Both the position numbers and the translations under genes were made by a program. From an uncultured Oscillospiraceae bacterium (GTDB lineage: Bacteria > Bacillota > Clostridia > Oscillospirales > Acutalibacteraceae), in assembly GCA_900544515.1 (NCBI GenBank), contig UQVI01000028.1:1-13641 (forward strand): a DNA stretch of 13,641 bases, written 5' to 3'. Position 1 is the first letter of the stretch, and every line of letters starts with the position of its first letter. Of the stretch, positions 1-7,529 are shown piece after piece. The notes beneath the pieces were generated by a model, which was not told the DNA's origin, did no database searches, and worked only from the letters and a program-made list of their open reading frames with translations.

Positions 1-48
1 CGAGATTCGCCTTAGTCTCGTGGGCTCGGAGATGTGTATAAGAGACAG
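1..48. other. Nextera/Tn5 i7 sequencing adapter (non-genomic)
   Basis: Bases 1-6 are the end of the Illumina P7 oligo, 7-14 (TCGCCTTA) are an i7 index in the orientation used for N701, 15-29 are the Nextera read-2 stem, and 30-48 are the 19-bp Tn5 mosaic end AGATGTGTATAAGAGACAG. The reverse complement of the same sequence lies at the other end. This is library construct, not chromosome. A GTG at 34 inside it gives the first reading frame a false start. Confidence 0.98.
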
Positions 49-570
49 AAGTATGAGCACGTGATTCCCCAGCTTGTTGCCATTGAGGAAAGCAAGGAGA
101 TTGAGGGACTGCTCATTATTCTTAACACTGTGGGCGGAGATGTGGAAGCAGGTCTTGCAATCGCAGAGCTCTTGTCAACTATGAAAACGCCCACAGCATC
201 GCTGGTGCTCGGCGGAGGGCATTCAATCGGCGTGCCGCTTGCGGTAAGCTGTCAGAAAAGCTTTATTGTGCCAAGTGCCACAATGACGGTTCATCCTGTC
301 AGGATGAACGGACTGGTGCTGGGTGTTCCTCAGACTCTTTCCTATTTTGAGAAGATGCAGGACAGAATTGTTAATTTTGTTGCCAATAATTCCAAAATAA
401 GCGACGAGGATTTCCGCAAGCTGATGCTGAAAACAGGTGAGCTTGTTATGGATGTCGGCACAGTTCTTGACGGTGAGGGTGCTGTTCAGTCAGGTCTCAT
501 TGATGAAATGGGCGGACTCAGTGACGCACTCGATTTTCTCAATAAAACCATTGAGGAGGGCGAAAATTGA
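49..570 (+). CDS. tepA: TepA/YmfB-type ClpP-like serine protease, 5'-truncated
   Basis: About 173 C-terminal residues of a ClpP-fold protease; the true start lies beyond the adapter junction. Seen: an NTVGGDVEAG segment, the nucleophile motif GGGHSIGVPLAVS (Ser codon 223-225), the histidine motif TVHPVRMNG (His codon 292-294), and a C-terminal LDGEGAVQSGLIDEMGG segment. GHSIG and HPVRMNG rather than the housekeeping ClpP motifs point to the TepA/YmfB branch. That branch sits just upstream of ylzJ and spoIIIE in Bacillus and has been linked there to spore outgrowth and breakdown of small acid-soluble spore proteins. Here it is also followed by a YlzJ-like gene (overlapping by 4 bp) and ftsK, which supports the assignment. 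A sporulation role in this organism is inferred. Confidence 0.85.
   Translation, partial: KYEHVIPQLVAIEESKEIEGLLIILNTVGGDVEAGLAIAELLSTMKTPTASLVLGGGHSIGVPLAVSCQKSFIVPSATMTVHPVRMNGLVLGVPQTLSYFEKMQDRIVNFVANNSKISDEDFRKLMLKTGELVMDVGTVLDGEGAVQSGLIDEMGGLSDALDFLNKTIEEGEN
553..560 (+). promoter_or_regulatory. Strong ribosome binding site deciding a TTG start
   Basis: GAGGAGGG lies 6 bases upstream of the TTG at 567, inside the end of tepA. No ATG lies at comparable spacing. This is the main evidence that the small gene at 567 is translated and begins with TTG. Confidence 0.7.
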
Positions 571-776
571 TTTATTCAATTGTATCGGAAAATGATATAT
601 TTTTTACGCCTGCCTCAGCTATAAACAGTATTCGTTCCAGTAACCCGTATGACTATATCCGCTCGGGCTACTATCTTGATAACGCTTCTCTTTACGGAGG
701 TAAAAATAATGTGGATTTTAACTGCAATTTTTCAGGCAATAGGACAGGCTCTCACATGGGTGCTGCCGATATCTGA
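567..776 (+). CDS. YlzJ-like small protein (TTG start)
   Basis: A 69-residue frame that begins at TTG inside the tepA stop (TTGA overlap), behind a strong ribosome binding site. The N-terminus IYSIVSENDIFF and the later IRSSNPYDYIRSGYYLDNAS resemble the start (ILYT...IVF) and the Leu-Ser-Thr-Asp-Pro region of Bacillus YlzJ. YlzJ is a protein of unknown function encoded between tepA and spoIIIE. The segment between these two blocks is much shorter than in YlzJ. The last 22 or so residues are read from DNA that also encodes the start of the next gene (68-bp overlap) and look non-conserved. Either the tail is an accidental extension or the gene is decaying. Synteny and start make the family call likely; function is unknown. 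Confidence 0.62.
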   Translation: MIYSIVSENDIFFTPASAINSIRSSNPYDYIRSGYYLDNASLYGGKNNVDFNCNFSGNRTGSHMGAADI

Positions 777-1566
777 AAGCGGACACAGTGCAATATTTCA
801 TAACTTTTCAGGAAGATTTTCCGGCGCCTGCTCACAGCTGACAGGCGTTATACATATTGGTATTGCAATCGGAATTATTGCCGCTTTTTACAAGCTGTTT
901 CTTCATCTTGGAAAGAACTTTTTCACAGCATGGAATGATTTGTTCCATAAACGGCTTAATATAAAAAAATCATCACCGCAAAGGAAATTTATGTATATGA
1001 CCATTCTTTCCTTTGTGCCGATGCTTTTTTATCTTATTCCCGCAGGGAAATATGGCAATGTTTATCAGGTGTTCCACAGGACATCCTATGATAATACGCT
1101 TCTCAGTGAGGGCATCTGTATAGCGCTTACAGGTGTGCTGTTGATTGTTACGGAGAGTATGCTTGATAAGAAAAATAAATCCCTTCCACCGGTTTTACAG
1201 GCATTGATTATCGGTGTTATTGCCTTTCTTGCCATACCGTCGGCAGGCTGCTCACTTATTGCAGGCGTATTCTGTGTTGCATTTTTACTCGGTATGAGCG
1301 ATAAATATGCCATAAGGTATTCTATGGTGCTTTCATCCATGGTGCTGCTTGTAATGGGTGTTATTGAGATTTGCATCGGTGTAACTAAAATTAATATAAT
1401 TTCAGCTATTATAGGAGTTGTTATTTCTGCTGTGGTTTCCTTCTTTGCAGTTAAGCTCCTTTTGTATGTTATTAAGAACAAGTCACTTAAATTCTTTGCA
1501 TGGTATGATATTGCACTTGGATTTATCTGCTTTATTATAGGTATCTTTGAAATTGTGATAAAATGA
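709..1566 (+). CDS. UppP/BacA-family membrane protein lacking canonical catalytic residues
   Basis: A 285-residue polytopic membrane protein. ATG at 709 is chosen because GGAGG (696-700) lies 8 bases upstream; the in-frame start at 649 has no such site. The N-terminus (residues 11-26, ALTWVLPISESGH) aligns with the UppP motif EGLTEFLPISSTGH, and ALIIGV...GMSDKYAIRYSMVLS (165-210) aligns with the second UppP repeat. UppP enzymes hydrolyse undecaprenyl pyrophosphate to recycle the cell-wall lipid carrier, using two Glu of motif 1 and the Arg of PGxSRSG. Here those positions are Gln13 and Trp17, and the second motif reads IPSAGCSLIAG with no Arg; His26 is kept. Membership of the superfamily is fairly clear, but ordinary phosphatase activity is doubtful. 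It sits 8 bases upstream of ftsK, suggesting co-expression with division or sporulation functions. Confidence 0.75.
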   Translation: MWILTAIFQAIGQALTWVLPISESGHSAIFHNFSGRFSGACSQLTGVIHIGIAIGIIAAFYKLFLHLGKNFFTAWNDLFHKRLNIKKSSPQRKFMYMTILSFVPMLFYLIPAGKYGNVYQVFHRTSYDNTLLSEGICIALTGVLLIVTESMLDKKNKSLPPVLQALIIGVIAFLAIPSAGCSLIAGVFCVAFLLGMSDKYAIRYSMVLSSMVLLVMGVIEICIGVTKINIISAIIGVVISAVVSFFAVKLLLYVIKNKSLKFFAWYDIALGFICFIIGIFEIVIK

Positions 1567-1574
1567 GGTAAATG

Positions 1575-4118
1575 ATGGCGAATAAAAAAACACAGACTAA
1601 GTCAAAACAAAATAAGCCTGCAAAAAAGACGGCTGCACCAAAACAGGCTCAGGTGCAGGTGAATCAGAAGCAGGAGGACGCAATGCGTATTGCAGGCATT
1701 GCCGTCTTTGCATTTTCAGTTATCTTTTTCTGTATTGCTGTAATCAGCGGTGCAGGTGTGTGGAATGTATTACATAATGTTTATGTGGGGATTTTCGGCG
1801 TGTTTGCCGCTTGTGTATTTCCGCTTATTTCCATAGTTGTAATGCTGTTTTATTCCTTTAATAAGTCCAATCCGTCAAGGCTGATTGCAAAGTCTATTGA
1901 AACAATCATTATGGTGCTGCTGATTGCAGCCTTTGTTCACGTTGTGAGCCATAGCACAGGAGAGGTGTTCAAGGACGTTATTATTGAAAGCTATCATGCA
2001 GCACCTTCTACCTTTAATGGCGGTTTTATCGGTGCGGTTCTCGGCTGGCTGCTGCTTTCAATGGGTAAGGCTCCTGCCATTGTCGTTTCCATTGTGTTGT
2101 TTCTTGTTGATTTTATGCTTCTTACAGGTATTACGGTAATACAGTTTTTCTCAGGTGCTGCAAAGCCTGCAACCGAAACCTATAAAAAGGTTGCACCTGT
2201 GATTTCAGAGCATATTGAAAAAAGACGAATGAATAAGAATAGTATTGATGTACCTCTTGATGAGCTCCCTCCGTCGGAGGAGGAAAAGCCTAAGGGCAGA
2301 AAAAAATCGAAAAAAGAGGTATTTGACCCTGAAGAGGAGGAAACCTCTGTATCAAAGGATATTATTGATGAAATCAATGAAACAACCGAGCGTAACAGAC
2401 GTGAACGTGAAAAGAAAAATCCTCCTAAGAAAGCAAAATCCATTGATGAAATTGTAAAGGATGCATCTGAGGAAAAGAAGGCTGAGGACAAGCCTGCTGA
2501 ATTCAAGGTGTCAAAGGAGGCAATGGAATCCTCTGTCAATGATTACAAGCTGCCTACAGTTGATTTGCTTAAAGTGAGTGTTAAAAAATCAACGAAGGAT
2601 ATCAGCGGTGAGCTTAAGGAAAATGCACAGATGCTGATTGAAACGCTCCATTCCTTTAATGTGGATGCAACGATTACAGATATTTCACGCGGTCCGACCG
2701 TAACACGATATGAGCTTAAGCCTGCAGCAGGTATACGTATATCAAAAATTACAAACCTTGCAGATGATATTGCATTGAATCTTGCTGCAACCCATGTTCG
2801 TATTGAAGCTCCTATTCCGGGTAAAGCTGCTGTGGGTATCGAAGTACCTAACACTATAAAAAATTCAGTATCTATGCGTGAGCTTATTGATACACCTGAA
2901 TTTTATGAGCAGAATTCAAAGCTCTCTGCAGGTCTTGGCAAGGATATTGCAGGTAAATGTGTTTACTGCGATATTTCAAAGATGCCTCATCTCCTTGTTG
3001 CAGGTACAACAGGCTCAGGTAAATCTGTATGTATGAACTCCATTATTACATCCATTCTTTATCGTGCAAAGCCTGATGAGGTCAAATTCCTTATGATTGA
3101 CCCAAAGCAGGTTGAATTTTCAAAGTATGCAGGTATTCCGCATCTTCTTGTACCTGTTGTAACCGATCCGAGAAAGGCAGCAGGTGCACTTGGCTGGGCC
3201 GTTTCTGAAATGCTGCAGCGTTATCAGCGATTGTCACAGATTGGTGTGCGTGATATTGAGGGATATAATAAATACGTTAAAAAGCATGAGGATATGGAGC
3301 TTATGCCGAAAATCTGTATTTTCATTGACGAGTTTGCAGATTTGATGATGGCTGCTCCGAAAGAAGTCGAGGATTCTGTGTGCCGTCTTGCACAGATGGC
3401 GCGTGCCGTAGGTATGCACCTTGTTATTGCAACGCAGCGTCCGTCAGTAGACGTTATCACAGGTCTGATTAAGGCGAATATTTCATCACGTATTGCACTT
3501 ACAGTTTCATCACAGATTGACTCAAGAACGATCCTTGACGCAGCAGGTGCGGAAAAGCTTCTCGGTCACGGTGATATGCTTTATTCACCTATAGGTGCAT
3601 CAAAGCCGATTCGTGTTCAGGGCTGTTTTATTTCCGACGATGAGGTTGAGGAGCTTTGTGACTTTGTCAAAAATCAGGGTGAAAGCCAGTACGATGAAAG
3701 CATTGCCAAAGAGATTGAGGCAAAGGCAGTTCAGGATAAAAAATCATCACCCTTTGAGGATGACGGCGATGCTGAACAGCTGGATGTTCTTTTTGATAAA
3801 GCAGTTGATGTTGTGCTTGAAACAGGTACAGCCTCCACATCCTTCCTTCAGCGTAAGCTGTCTGTCGGTTATGCACGAGGTGCAAAGATAATTGACCAGC
3901 TGCAGGAAAAGGGAATTATAGGTCCTGCCAACGGCTCAAAGCCGAGAGAGATACTGATTACACGTCAGCAGTGGCTTGAGATGCAGGCATATTCAGCAAA
4001 CGGTGAATTCACCGCAGACAATACAGAGCAGATGTCCTTCGATGAAGCACCGCCTGTCAATGAAGAGGCTGATACCCCATCATTTGAAATCGTTGAGAAA
4101 TATTCAGATGATGAATAA
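1575..4118 (+). CDS. ftsK: DNA translocase FtsK/SpoIIIE
   Basis: A hexameric ATP-driven DNA pump that clears chromosome DNA through the closing septum; in spore formers SpoIIIE does this for the forespore. ATG at 1575 is preferred over 1572 because GAGG (1565-1568) then has 6-base spacing; both give the same frame (847 or 848 residues). Order: Lys-rich N-terminus, four hydrophobic segments (about 38-62, 70-95, 107-128, 150-192), a charged linker (about 205-330), the motor with Walker A GTTGSGKS (about 477-484) and Walker B ICIFIDEFADLMM (Asp-Glu about 585-586), and a C-terminal winged-helix gamma domain (about 735-800, with SFLQRKLSVGYARGAKIIDQL) that reads orienting DNA motifs, then an acidic tail. 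It is complete. The upstream tepA/ylzJ context matches Bacillus spoIIIE, but sequence alone does not separate FtsK from SpoIIIE use. Confidence 0.96.
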   Translation: MANKKTQTKSKQNKPAKKTAAPKQAQVQVNQKQEDAMRIAGIAVFAFSVIFFCIAVISGAGVWNVLHNVYVGIFGVFAACVFPLISIVVMLFYSFNKSNPSRLIAKSIETIIMVLLIAAFVHVVSHSTGEVFKDVIIESYHAAPSTFNGGFIGAVLGWLLLSMGKAPAIVVSIVLFLVDFMLLTGITVIQFFSGAAKPATETYKKVAPVISEHIEKRRMNKNSIDVPLDELPPSEEEKPKGRKKSKKEVFDPEEEETSVSKDIIDEINETTERNRREREKKNPPKKAKSIDEIVKDASEEKKAEDKPAEFKVSKEAMESSVNDYKLPTVDLLKVSVKKSTKDISGELKENAQMLIETLHSFNVDATITDISRGPTVTRYELKPAAGIRISKITNLADDIALNLAATHVRIEAPIPGKAAVGIEVPNTIKNSVSMRELIDTPEFYEQNSKLSAGLGKDIAGKCVYCDISKMPHLLVAGTTGSGKSVCMNSIITSILYRAKPDEVKFLMIDPKQVEFSKYAGIPHLLVPVVTDPRKAAGALGWAVSEMLQRYQRLSQIGVRDIEGYNKYVKKHEDMELMPKICIFIDEFADLMMAAPKEVEDSVCRLAQMARAVGMHLVIATQRPSVDVITGLIKANISSRIALTVSSQIDSRTILDAAGAEKLLGHGDMLYSPIGASKPIRVQGCFISDDEVEELCDFVKNQGESQYDESIAKEIEAKAVQDKKSSPFEDDGDAEQLDVLFDKAVDVVLETGTASTSFLQRKLSVGYARGAKIIDQLQEKGIIGPANGSKPREILITRQQWLEMQAYSANGEFTADNTEQMSFDEAPPVNEEADTPSFEIVEKYSDDE

Positions 4119-4130
4119 TTGGTAAAATAT

Positions 4131-5261
4131 ATGAAGCATACTACTGAAAGACAGCATTATATTGATAATTTAAGATTTTTTTGCACTGCAATGCTGATTC
4201 CTTATCACGCAGCAATGGCTTGGAATTGCTGGGGAGAGGGGAATTATATAATTCTTGGAAGCAGCAAAATTTTCAGTTCATTTATTGTTGCTGTATCCCC
4301 CTGGTATATGACCTTGCTTTTTGTACTTGCCGGAATGAGTGCAAAGTACTCTGTTCAAAAACGGACTGTTAAGCAGTTTATAAAAGAACGGGTATACAGA
4401 CTTTTTATACCATTTGTCACAGCAACTGTTACAGTAGTGCCTGTTCTTACTTTTATTGCAGATAAGACAAATTGCGGATATTCCGGTGGATTTATGAATC
4501 ACTATTCTGTATTCTTTACTAAAATTACAGACATTACAGGATATGATGGAGGTTTTAGTATAGGGCATTTATGGTTTGTGCTTTGTCTGTTTATAATCAG
4601 TTTGTTGAGTCTTATAATGATTCCGATTGTTAATAAGTGTTTTTCAAAGCGTATTTTTGAAAAAGTCAGTGTGTTAGCGGTAATTCTTTTATTTATACTA
4701 TCTATGCTGACAACACCGCTTAAGCTGGCGGGGAAGAGTATTGTTTCTTATCTGTTATTTTATTTATTAGGATATTGTATTTTGTCTGAAGAGAAGATAA
4801 TGGAAAAATTAGTGAAGTATAAATACATTTATTTATCAGTATGGCTGATTTCTTCATTTTTGAATGTGTATTTATTCTTATGGTCGAATGTAAACATGGA
4901 TACCCTTAACACTATGTTTATGTATTTGTCAGGTTGTTTCGGAATACTTACATTTTTATCATTTGGAAAAGATATGCTCAATCATACTGATAAAATAATG
5001 AGTAAGTTATCAGCTGATTCTTTTTTTGTATATATATTTCATTTTATATATGTTGTTGTTTTTGAGTATGTTTTTTCATCTGTTATCAATAATGATTCGG
5101 TGATATTTATATTGACAGTGTTGTGTTCTTTTGTATTAACACTTCTCACTTGCGAAATTGTAAAAGTTATTCCTATTATTCATTCTTTGTTCGGAATGAA
5201 AAAAATAAAGGAATGTCAGTTTAATTACGAGGATGATAATGAACGGATTTTTACCTATTAA
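4131..5261 (+). CDS. Acyltransferase-3 family membrane protein
   Basis: A 376-residue integral membrane protein with about ten hydrophobic segments. The N-terminus has DNLRFF (12-17) and PYH (His26), the Asp-x-Leu-Arg and His signature of the acyltransferase-3 family, whose members transfer acetyl or other acyl groups to sugars, peptidoglycan or envelope lipids; GHLWFVLCLF in the middle is also typical. The substrate cannot be told. ATG at 4131 was chosen; a TTG at 4119 directly after the ftsK stop is possible. Neither has a good ribosome binding site, unlike most neighbours, so translation may be coupled to ftsK. Two sampled 60-base lines (4801-4860 and 5041-5100) are each 14/60 G+C, against 29/60 in a sampled line of the next gene, so this gene is markedly AT-richer. 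It overlaps ygiQ by 23 bp. It looks like an insertion into an older operon. Confidence 0.85.
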   Translation: MKHTTERQHYIDNLRFFCTAMLIPYHAAMAWNCWGEGNYIILGSSKIFSSFIVAVSPWYMTLLFVLAGMSAKYSVQKRTVKQFIKERVYRLFIPFVTATVTVVPVLTFIADKTNCGYSGGFMNHYSVFFTKITDITGYDGGFSIGHLWFVLCLFIISLLSLIMIPIVNKCFSKRIFEKVSVLAVILLFILSMLTTPLKLAGKSIVSYLLFYLLGYCILSEEKIMEKLVKYKYIYLSVWLISSFLNVYLFLWSNVNMDTLNTMFMYLSGCFGILTFLSFGKDMLNHTDKIMSKLSADSFFVYIFHFIYVVVFEYVFSSVINNDSVIFILTVLCSFVLTLLTCEIVKVIPIIHSLFGMKKIKECQFNYEDDNERIFTY

Positions 5262-7107
5262 TAAAAAAGAAATGCTCGACAGGGGTTGGGACAGTGTGGA
5301 CTTTGTCTATGTCACAGGTGACAGCTATGTTGACCATCCCTCCTTTGGAGCAGCGATTATAACACGAGTCCTTGAAAGCAAAGGATTTAAAGTAGCCGTA
5401 CTTAGCCAGCCTGACTGGAGAAGCACGGCTGACTTTGTTCAGTTCGGCAAGCCGCGTCTCGGCTTTTTCGTAACAAGCGGTAATATTGATTCAATGGTTG
5501 CACATTACACTGCTGCCAAAAGAATTCGTCACGATGATGCCTATACTGCAGGCGGTGCGGCAGGCAAAAGACCTGATAGAGCAGTTATTGTATATTCAAA
5601 GATTATCAAGGCGCTCTATCCGGATTCACCGCTTATTATCGGAGGTCTTGAAGCATCTCTGAGACGTTTTGCGCATTATGATTACTGGGATGATAAAATC
5701 AGACCGAGTATTCTGATTGATTCAGGTGCGGATTTGCTTTCCTTCGGTATGGGAGAGAATCAAACGATTGAGATTGCTCAGCGACTTGATAACGGTGAAA
5801 GTATTCAGAATATGAGGGATATTCTCGGTACCTGTTATGCTTGTCCCACCACTGAAACACCCTATGTCGGTGTGGAGTGTCCGTCCTATGAAAACGTACT
5901 GAACAGTAAAAAGGAATATGCAAAATCCTGCCGTATTCAGCAGGACGAACAGGATCATATTCGCGGACGTGTGATTAAGCAGAAGCACGGCAAAATGATG
6001 ATTGTACAGAATCAGCCTATGCCGCCTTTAACGCAGAAGGAGCTGGACTGGGTTTATTCTCTGCCGTATATGAGAGCTTATCATCCGTCCTATGAAAAGC
6101 TTGGCGGTGTTCCCGGCATACGTGAGGTTGAGTTTTCCATAACGCATAATCGCGGCTGCTTCGGTGCCTGTAATTTCTGTTCAATCGCTTTTCATCAGGG
6201 CAGATATGTTACCTCTCGCTCAAAGAAGAGTATTATGATTGAGGCGGAAAAGCTGACACATATGCCGAATTTCAAGGGATATATTCACGATGTGGGCGGC
6301 CCTACCGCCAATTTCAGAAAACCATCCTGCGAATATCAGGAGGAGCACGGACTCTGCAAGGGTAAAAAATGTCTTGCACCTAAGCCCTGCGGTAATCTTT
6401 CCGTTGATCACAGCGAGTATTTGGATATACTCCGTAGTGTAAGAAATATCAGCGGTGTAAAAAAGGTATTTATCAGAAGTGGTATCCGATACGATTATCT
6501 GCTAAAAGATAAGGACGATACCTTTTTCAGAGAGCTTGTTGAAAATCATGTTTCAGGTCAGCTTAAGGTTGCACCTGAGCACTGTTCGGCATCCGTCCTT
6601 GACAAAATGGGAAAGCCTCATATTGAGGCGTATATTGATTTCTCACGCAGATATTTTCAGTACACAGGGGAGGTCAATAAGGAGCAGTATCTTGTGCCGT
6701 ATCTTATGTCGTCACATCCCGGTTCAACCATTGAAGATGCAATAGAGCTGGCTCTTTTCCTTAAGAAAAATCATATAAGACCTGAGCAGGTTCAGGATTT
6801 TTATCCGACTCCGGGTACAATTTCCACTTGTATGTTCTATACTGAGCTTGACCCATATACGATGGAAAAGGTTTACGTTGCCAAGTCTGAGCACGACAAG
6901 GCAATGCAGAGAGCACTTCTCCAGTATTTTAATCCTAAAAATCAGCATCTTGTTGAGGAGGCACTCAAGCGTGCAAAGCGTTATGATCTTATCGGCTACG
7001 ATAGTAAATGCTTGATCAGACCGAGCGGTAATTCTCAGCAGAGGAAAAATCAAAACCACTTTAAGCCGTATAAGAAAAACAGTAAGGGTAAGACGAGAAG
7101 AAAATGA
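5239..7107 (+). CDS. ygiQ: YgiQ family (UPF0313) radical SAM protein
   Basis: A 622-residue cytoplasmic iron-sulphur protein. Features seen: N-terminal FLPINKKEMLDRGWDSVDFVYVTGDSYVDHPSFG, typical of the family, a GGLEASLRRFAHYDYWDD block, the radical SAM cluster CFGACNFC (Cys307, Cys311, Cys314; CX3CX2C), PYLMSSHPG and DFYPTPGT late in the protein, and a basic Lys/Arg-rich tail. The cluster binds [4Fe-4S] and S-adenosylmethionine; the reaction of this conserved family is not established. ATG at 5239 is used because GAGGA (5229-5233) sits 5 bases upstream, while ATG at 5233 would overlap that site. It begins inside the acyltransferase gene and ends in a 4-bp ATGA overlap with the comEA-like gene. 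Complete; length is usual for the family. Confidence 0.93.
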   Translation: MNGFLPINKKEMLDRGWDSVDFVYVTGDSYVDHPSFGAAIITRVLESKGFKVAVLSQPDWRSTADFVQFGKPRLGFFVTSGNIDSMVAHYTAAKRIRHDDAYTAGGAAGKRPDRAVIVYSKIIKALYPDSPLIIGGLEASLRRFAHYDYWDDKIRPSILIDSGADLLSFGMGENQTIEIAQRLDNGESIQNMRDILGTCYACPTTETPYVGVECPSYENVLNSKKEYAKSCRIQQDEQDHIRGRVIKQKHGKMMIVQNQPMPPLTQKELDWVYSLPYMRAYHPSYEKLGGVPGIREVEFSITHNRGCFGACNFCSIAFHQGRYVTSRSKKSIMIEAEKLTHMPNFKGYIHDVGGPTANFRKPSCEYQEEHGLCKGKKCLAPKPCGNLSVDHSEYLDILRSVRNISGVKKVFIRSGIRYDYLLKDKDDTFFRELVENHVSGQLKVAPEHCSASVLDKMGKPHIEAYIDFSRRYFQYTGEVNKEQYLVPYLMSSHPGSTIEDAIELALFLKKNHIRPEQVQDFYPTPGTISTCMFYTELDPYTMEKVYVAKSEHDKAMQRALLQYFNPKNQHLVEEALKRAKRYDLIGYDSKCLIRPSGNSQQRKNQNHFKPYKKNSKGKTRRK

Positions 7108-7529
7108 GCAGAGGAAAAAGACAAAGTATAATTGTAATCGGCTTCGGACTGATTATTCTTTCCGCAGTAATATTGTATTATGCGCTTTCTATGCCTAAAA
7201 TTTCTGTTTTGCAGGCATCTTCCATACATATCTGCTCTGAAGATATATCGGAAAATTTATCCTCTGCAGGTAACGCGTCACCGCAAAAGGAAACGTCACA
7301 GAGCAGTACGGAGAATGACACAAGCATCGCGGTAAATTATCCGCTGAATCTGAACAGCTGTACAGCAGAAGAACTTATGTCGATAAGCGGTATCGGTGAG
7401 GTTAAGGCGAATCATATTATTGAGTATCGCGAGTATCTCGGCGGTTATACAAGTGTGGAACAGATAAAAAATATAAAGGGAATAGGGGACGGCGTTTACG
7501 AAAAGGTTTCCCCTTATTTAACAGTATGA
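7104..7529 (+). CDS. comEA: ComEA-like membrane-anchored helix-hairpin-helix DNA-binding protein
   Basis: A 141-residue protein with one N-terminal hydrophobic anchor (about 9-29), a Ser/Thr/Glu-rich spacer (about 45-78) and a C-terminal ComEA-type double helix-hairpin-helix domain (80-141): LNLNSCTAEELMSISGIG, then GGYTSVEQIKNIKGIGDG. These Gly-Ile-Gly hairpins contact the DNA backbone without sequence preference. In ComEA the domain is held on the outer face of the membrane and binds incoming DNA during transformation. B. subtilis ComEA carries an additional domain between anchor and HhH that is absent here, giving a short form. It overlaps ygiQ and the ComFC gene by 4 bp on each side. A role in DNA uptake is plausible from the comFC neighbour but not proven, because no comEC or pilus genes are in the window. 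Confidence 0.85.
   Translation: MSRGKRQSIIVIGFGLIILSAVILYYALSMPKISVLQASSIHICSEDISENLSSAGNASPQKETSQSSTENDTSIAVNYPLNLNSCTAEELMSISGIGEVKANHIIEYREYLGGYTSVEQIKNIKGIGDGVYEKVSPYLTV

Noticed and set aside
34..48. GTG start codon for the first reading frame
   Set aside because: It lies inside the Tn5 mosaic-end adapter; the gene is simply cut at base 49.
649..708. Upstream start for the UppP-like gene
   Set aside because: The extra 20 residues are not family-like, overlap the ylzJ-like gene and have no ribosome binding site; ATG at 709 has GGAGG at good spacing.
1086..1481. 131-codon minus-strand frame opposite the UppP-like gene
   Set aside because: It mirrors a well-supported membrane protein, has no ribosome binding site or recognisable motif, and similar antisense frames occur opposite ftsK and ygiQ.
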